Shown here piece after piece: positions 62,276 to 64,000 of a stretch of 64,000 bases of DNA. Source of the DNA: Pseudomonadota bacterium (GTDB taxonomy: Bacteria > Pseudomonadota > Gammaproteobacteria > Steroidobacterales > Steroidobacteraceae). The stretch is taken from NCBI GenBank assembly GCA_018240525.1, contig JAFEFN010000001.1, forward strand, positions 62,001 to 126,000. The letters run 5' to 3'. How positions within the stretch are numbered: position 1 is the first letter of the stretch; each line of letters begins with the position of its first letter. The notes beneath the pieces were generated by a model. It saw only the letters and a list, made by a program, of their open reading frames with translations, ran no database searches and was not told the DNA's origin. A program made the position numbers and the translations under genes.

Positions 62276-64000
62276 CTAACCGATGGGTGCGGCCGCGTCC
62301 GCGACGCTGCCGAGCGCCTGCGCGAGGGGCGCGAGCCAGCGCTCGTAGGGGCGCCAGGCCGCCAGGCCCTCCCGGGAGATCGGCCGGCGCACCTGTTCGG
62401 AGCTGGCGGTGCGCACGCTGCGGGCGCTGCGGTGAAACTCCAGGCACGCAGGCTCGAAGGGCAGGCCGAGGAAGCGCAGCATGCGGCGCACGCTGCCTTC
62501 CAGGTCCGCAACGAGCTCCTCGTGCTGCACCTGCAGGACCTTGCCGGGCAGCGCCCGGTCCCAGTGCGCCATCAGTGCCAGGTAGTCCCGGTAGTAGTGG
62601 CCAAGGTCCGCCAGGTCATAGGTGAACTCCTGTCCGGCGGCGAAGAGCTGCTTGAAATTGCCGAAGCAGCAGGCCATGGCTTCGCGCCGCGCATCGATGA
62701 TGCGGGCATTGGGCAGGATGAGGTGGATCAGCCCGACGTGCCGGAAGTTGTTGGGCATCTTGTCGATGAAGTAACGCCGCCCGCTGCGGTACGCCCGCGT
62801 CTGCGCGAGGTACTCTTCCCCCAGCGCCCGGGTGCCCGCGGCGCTCAGCTCCGCGAGCACCTCGGGATAGCGCGAGCGGGTCCCCGGCCCGCGCGGCCCG
62901 TCGAGGCGGGCCGCGAGGTGGGGAATTTCCGGCAGCTCGCGCGTCCCCTCCACCTGCGAGTGTGATGCGAGGATCTGCTCGAGCAGCGTCGAGCCGGCGC
63001 GGGGCAGCCCGACGATGAATATCGGCTCGTCGGAGGGGCAGCCGAAACCGTGGCGCGCCGCGAAGAATTCCGGCGTGCACACCCGCGCCTGGCGCGCGCA
63101 CGCCAGGGTGATGGCGCGCCCGTCGTAGCGGCCCTCGGCACGCTTCAAGGCGTTGCCGCGCGCGTATGCTTCGAAGGAGGCCTCGTAGTCGCCGCGATCC
63201 TCCAGCGCCTTGCCGAGGGCGAAATGCAGGTGCCATCGGTCCGCAGGCGCACCCTGCGGTGAGCGCACCGCGGCCTGCATCGCGGCGACTTCGCCATCGG
63301 TGAAGCGATAGGTCTTCAGGTTCGCGAGGCTCCAGTACGCTTCGCCGTAGCCTTCGCGGGCGAGGGTTGCCGCGCGGTAATGCTCGATGGCCTCGCGCTG
63401 GCGACCCAGCGTGCGCAGGACGTGCGCGATCGACAGTGCAAGTTCCGCCTGTCCCGGGCTGCGCTCCCGCAATTGCTCGAAGAGCGCCAGCGCCTCCTCG
63501 TGGCGGCCGAGCGGCCCGAGTACGTTGGCCTTCAGGGTGAGGAAGGCCACGTGTCCGGGCTCGATCGCCAGCAGCTGCTCGACTTCATGCAGCGCCTGCG
63601 CATGCCGGTGCCGGCGCCACAGCAGCAGCGCGTACTCGTAGCGCGCCTCGTGGTACGCGGGCGCCCGGAGCAGCACCTGCTCCAGCAGCGCCTGGGCTTC
63701 GGCAGGGGAATCGCGGGCGGCGGCGCTGCGTGCCAGCAGGCGCAGGCCTTCGGGATGATCGGGCGCCCCGCCGAGGAAGGCGTGCAGCTGCTGCTCGGCC
63801 TCGTGAACATCGCCGTCCGCGAGCAGGCTCGCGGCGGCCACGAGCGCGGGCGGCTGCGCGGACAGGCCGGCGGCGCGGTCACGGGCGGCGCGGGCCTCGG
63901 CGGGCTCGGCAAGCTGCGACAGCGCCTGCCAGCTGGCGGGCAAGTGCGGGTTCAGGGCGAGCGCCCGTCGGTAGGCGTCCAGCGCCGCGGCCACATCGGT
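62276..64000 (-). CDS. TPR-sulfotransferase fusion, 5' end outside window
   Basis: At least 574 residues are visible and the frame runs on past base 64000. The N-terminal part is a stack of TPR repeats (units such as AYHEARYEYALLLWRRHRHAQALHEVEQLLAIEPG, partial), about six to seven repeats. The C-terminal part (about the last 270 residues) is a sulfotransferase domain with the PAPS 5' loop PIFIVGLPRAGSTLLEQIL, and 3'-phosphate site ARIIDARREAMACCFGNFKQLF (partial). TPR-linked sulfotransferases in bacteria often modify peptides or carbohydrates. A GTG at 63994 is in frame but not likely to be the start. Confidence 0.87.
   Translation of the reverse strand, partial: TDVAAALDAYRRALALNPHLPASWQALSQLAEPAEARAARDRAAGLSAQPPALVAAASLLADGDVHEAEQQLHAFLGGAPDHPEGLRLLARSAAARDSPAEAQALLEQVLLRAPAYHEARYEYALLLWRRHRHAQALHEVEQLLAIEPGHVAFLTLKANVLGPLGRHEEALALFEQLRERSPGQAELALSIAHVLRTLGRQREAIEHYRAATLAREGYGEAYWSLANLKTYRFTDGEVAAMQAAVRSPQGAPADRWHLHFALGKALEDRGDYEASFEAYARGNALKRAEGRYDGRAITLACARQARVCTPEFFAARHGFGCPSDEPIFIVGLPRAGSTLLEQILASHSQVEGTRELPEIPHLAARLDGPRGPGTRSRYPEVLAELSAAGTRALGEEYLAQTRAYRSGRRYFIDKMPNNFRHVGLIHLILPNARIIDARREAMACCFGNFKQLFAAGQEFTYDLADLGHYYRDYLALMAHWDRALPGKVLQVQHEELVADLEGSVRRMLRFLGLPFEPACLEFHRSARSVRTASSEQVRRPISREGLAAWRPYERWLAPLAQALGSVADAAAPIG

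Overview
The window is 64 kb of uniformly GC-rich (roughly 68-70 %), gene-dense bacterial chromosome with strong GC bias at third codon positions, short intergenic gaps, many 4-bp stop/start overlaps and several GTG/TTG starts. The TPR/rubredoxin-type LapB protein, GalU, HisN-type phosphatase, YpfJ-type peptidase, TonB receptor, lipoproteins and periplasmic enzymes point to a Gram-negative proteobacterium, most likely a gammaproteobacterium of a Steroidobacter/Nevskia/Xanthomonas-like kind. That placement is inferred from gene content only. I saw no rRNA, tRNA, CRISPR array, insertion sequence, integrase or phage gene, so this looks like ordinary chromosome rich in niche-specific catabolic loci, not an island.

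Layout. 1-6.2 kb: envelope genes (lapB 3' end, galU), a DUF2934 protein, the flavin transferase ApbE, a four-repeat DUF3761 secreted protein, a YpfJ-type zinc peptidase and a periplasmic metallo-beta-lactamase-fold hydrolase. 6.2-15.3 kb: small-molecule catabolism, with an SDR / MDR-reductase / chromene-carboxylate-isomerase-like trio, an NCS1 permease coupled to a beta-hydroxyacid dehydrogenase, a two-domain lysozyme inhibitor, a GFA-fold protein, and an AraC regulator beside an acyl-CoA synthetase. 15.4-24.8 kb: a Tat-exported M20 peptidase homologue with altered metal ligands, a CAP protein, a DHA2 drug exporter, a PAS-GGDEF-EAL protein, a thioesterase coupled to a second MBL hydrolase, and a TetR regulator.

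24.8-36.2 kb is the least understood part: a fusion of two CDGSH [2Fe-2S] domains with cupin domains, a TonB receptor, an amino-acid permease, two fold-type-I (class V) PLP enzymes, a TauE/SafE exporter, and a class IV aminotransferase translationally coupled to a P-loop sulfotransferase-like protein. Together these suggest uptake and breakdown of an amino or organosulfur compound that I cannot name. 36-48 kb holds mixed small genes (SnoaL, GNAT, pirin, DUF3313, glycine-zipper and WXXGXW-repeat proteins, BASS transporter, HSL esterase, HisN phosphatase) and one gene that appears frameshifted.

48-53.2 kb is a compact minus-strand 2-aminoethylphosphonate operon, phnW-phnA-phnY followed by an organophosphate-antiporter-like MFS carrier. 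AEP would be transaminated to phosphonoacetaldehyde, oxidised to phosphonoacetate, then hydrolysed to acetate and phosphate. Diverging from it (53.4-56.3 kb) is a periplasmic PQQ alcohol dehydrogenase module with the extra Asp typical of lanthanide-dependent enzymes, an NTF2-like protein and a cytochrome c lipoprotein. The rest (56-64 kb) holds secreted and lipid-anchored proteins, a gamma-glutamyltransferase coupled to a SnoaL protein, an S41 peptidase lipoprotein and the 3' part of a TPR-sulfotransferase.
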